Shown here piece after piece: positions 4,300 through 5,279 of a stretch of DNA of 5,279 nt. Position 1 is the stretch's first letter; each line of letters starts with the position of its first letter. The DNA lies in the NCBI GenBank assembly GCA_937895975.1, contig CALBLG010000007.1, forward strand, positions 1 to 5,279. The letters run 5' to 3'. Source of the stretch: an uncultured Slackia sp. GTDB lineage: Bacteria; Actinomycetota; Coriobacteriia; Coriobacteriales; Eggerthellaceae. The translations under genes were made by a program, and so were the position numbers. A model generated the notes under the pieces. That model did not search any database and was not told the DNA's origin. It saw only the letters and a program-made list of their open reading frames with translations.

Positions 4300-5279
4300 A
4301 TTTCAAGGCTTCAACGCCAGGAAGGGGCTTTCCTTCCACCAATTCCATGGATGCTCCGCCTCCGGTAGAGATGAACGTCATCTGATCGGCGAGGTCGAAT
4401 TTGTTCACGGCCGCCACGGAATCGCCGCCGCCGATGATGGTCGCGGCTTCCTTGTTGGCCGCAACAGCTTCGGCTACGGCTTTCGTGCCATGCTCGAACG
4501 CCTTCATTTCGAACACGCCCATGGGACCATTCCAGAATACCGTGGCACCTTTGGCGATAGCATCGGCGTAGAGGGCCTCGGTCTTCGGGCCAATGTCGAG
4601 GCCCATCATGTCAGACGGGATGGCGTCGGCCGCGCACGTAATCGCATTCGCATCTTCGGCGAACCTGTCGGCTGCCACGATGTCGACCGGAAGCAGCATT
4701 TTTACGCCTTTGGCCTTGGCCTTTTCGAGCATCTCGCCCGCGCGCTCGACCCAGTCCTCCTCTTTCAGCGACGTGCCCACTTCCATGCCTTGGGCCAGAA
4801 GGAACGTGAAGCACATGCCGCCGCCTATGATGATGGTGTCGGCCTTGTCGATGAGGGCGTCGATCACGCCAACCTTGTCTGACACCTTTGAGCCGCCCAA
4901 GATGGCGACGAACGGACGCTTCGGCTCGTCGAGCATGCCGCCGAGCGTGTTCACCTCGCCAGCGAGCAGGAAGCCTGCATACGCAGGAAGCAGCGCAGCG
5001 ACGCCCGCGGTGGACGCATGCGCGCGATGCGCGGTGCCAAATGCGTCATTCACGTAGATTTCGCCCAAATCGGCAAGAAGTTTGCAGAACTCGGGATCGT
5101 TTTTCTTTTCGCGTTTGTCGAAGCGCAGGTTCTCCAACACGACGATTTCGCCGTCGGAAAGCGCGGCAATCTTAGCCTTGGCGTTGTCGCCCACGGTATC
5201 GGTTGCGAACACGACGGGCGCATCGATGAGTTCGTCCAAACGCGCAGCGGCAGGCGCGAGCGTGAATTTCTCTTCGAAC
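4298..5279 (-). CDS. pgk: Phosphoglycerate kinase (5' end beyond right edge)
   Basis: The C-terminal 326 residues are visible. With the usual family length of roughly 390-400, about 70 N-terminal residues are missing, and the frame is open to the window edge. It transfers the acyl phosphate of 1,3-bisphosphoglycerate to ADP in the cytoplasm. In fragment numbering, N-domain motifs are L-E-N-L-R-F (48-53) and N-D-A-F-G-T-A-H-R-A-H-A-S (77-89), which carries substrate-binding basic residues. Nucleotide-domain motifs are G-G-S-K-V-S-D-K (128-135), W-N-G-P-M-G-V-F-E (249-257), G-G-G-D-S (283-287) and S-T-G-G-G-A-S (304-310), ending in the typical L-P-G-V. The TTG that could start a shorter frame at 5239 is not the real start, because homologous sequence (F-E-E-K-F-T-L-A-P) continues upstream. 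tpiA follows after 10 nt, in a classic glycolytic gene order. Upstream, gap is a likely neighbour, but that region is not seen. Confidence 0.97.
   Translation of the reverse strand, partial: FEEKFTLAPAAARLDELIDAPVVFATDTVGDNAKAKIAALSDGEIVVLENLRFDKREKKNDPEFCKLLADLGEIYVNDAFGTAHRAHASTAGVAALLPAYAGFLLAGEVNTLGGMLDEPKRPFVAILGGSKVSDKVGVIDALIDKADTIIIGGGMCFTFLLAQGMEVGTSLKEEDWVERAGEMLEKAKAKGVKMLLPVDIVAADRFAEDANAITCAADAIPSDMMGLDIGPKTEALYADAIAKGATVFWNGPMGVFEMKAFEHGTKAVAEAVAANKEAATIIGGGDSVAAVNKFDLADQMTFISTGGGASMELVEGKPLPGVEALK

Overview
The window is GC-rich bacterial chromosome in which all five recognisable genes lie on the minus strand, so transcription runs from right to left. The protein families are ordinary and the interest is mostly in the spacers. 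The gene types, strong GC bias and a cofactor-independent phosphoglycerate mutase (instead of the cofactor-dependent enzyme usual in Streptomyces and mycobacteria) suggest an anaerobic Coriobacteriia-type actinobacterium such as Eggerthellaceae. This is an inference from general resemblance and the lineage call is tentative.

Right part (5279 to 1803): a lower-glycolysis block, pgk (5' end outside the window), tpiA and gpmI. pgk and tpiA are separated by 10 nt, with the tpiA ribosome binding site overlapping the pgk stop codon. tpiA and gpmI are separated by 169 nt holding hairpin-forming repeats. Together these enzymes convert 1,3-bisphosphoglycerate to 2-phosphoglycerate (Pgk, GpmI) and interconvert the two triose phosphates (TpiA). 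The operon promoter is not in the window.

Middle part (1802 to 605): a 277-nt spacer carrying a good sigma-70-like promoter with an overlapping inverted repeat, then a gene for a class I (Schiff-base) aldolase of the DapA/NanA family. It keeps the catalytic Tyr and Lys but lacks the substrate arginine of true dihydrodipicolinate synthase, so it is probably a catabolic 2-keto acid lyase. A clear intrinsic terminator follows its stop codon.

Left part (604 to 1): a 304-nt spacer unusually full of secondary structure, comprising the terminator, a nested set of stem-loops enclosed by a long imperfect inverted repeat (about 383-549), and a perfect 27-nt palindrome. It is followed by the first 100 codons of a ROK-family sugar kinase that probably starts at TTG. 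A ROK kinase downstream of a NanA/DapA-type lyase fits amino-sugar or sugar-acid catabolism, but the substrate cannot be read from this window. No tRNA, rRNA, CRISPR array, transposase or integrase gene was seen.
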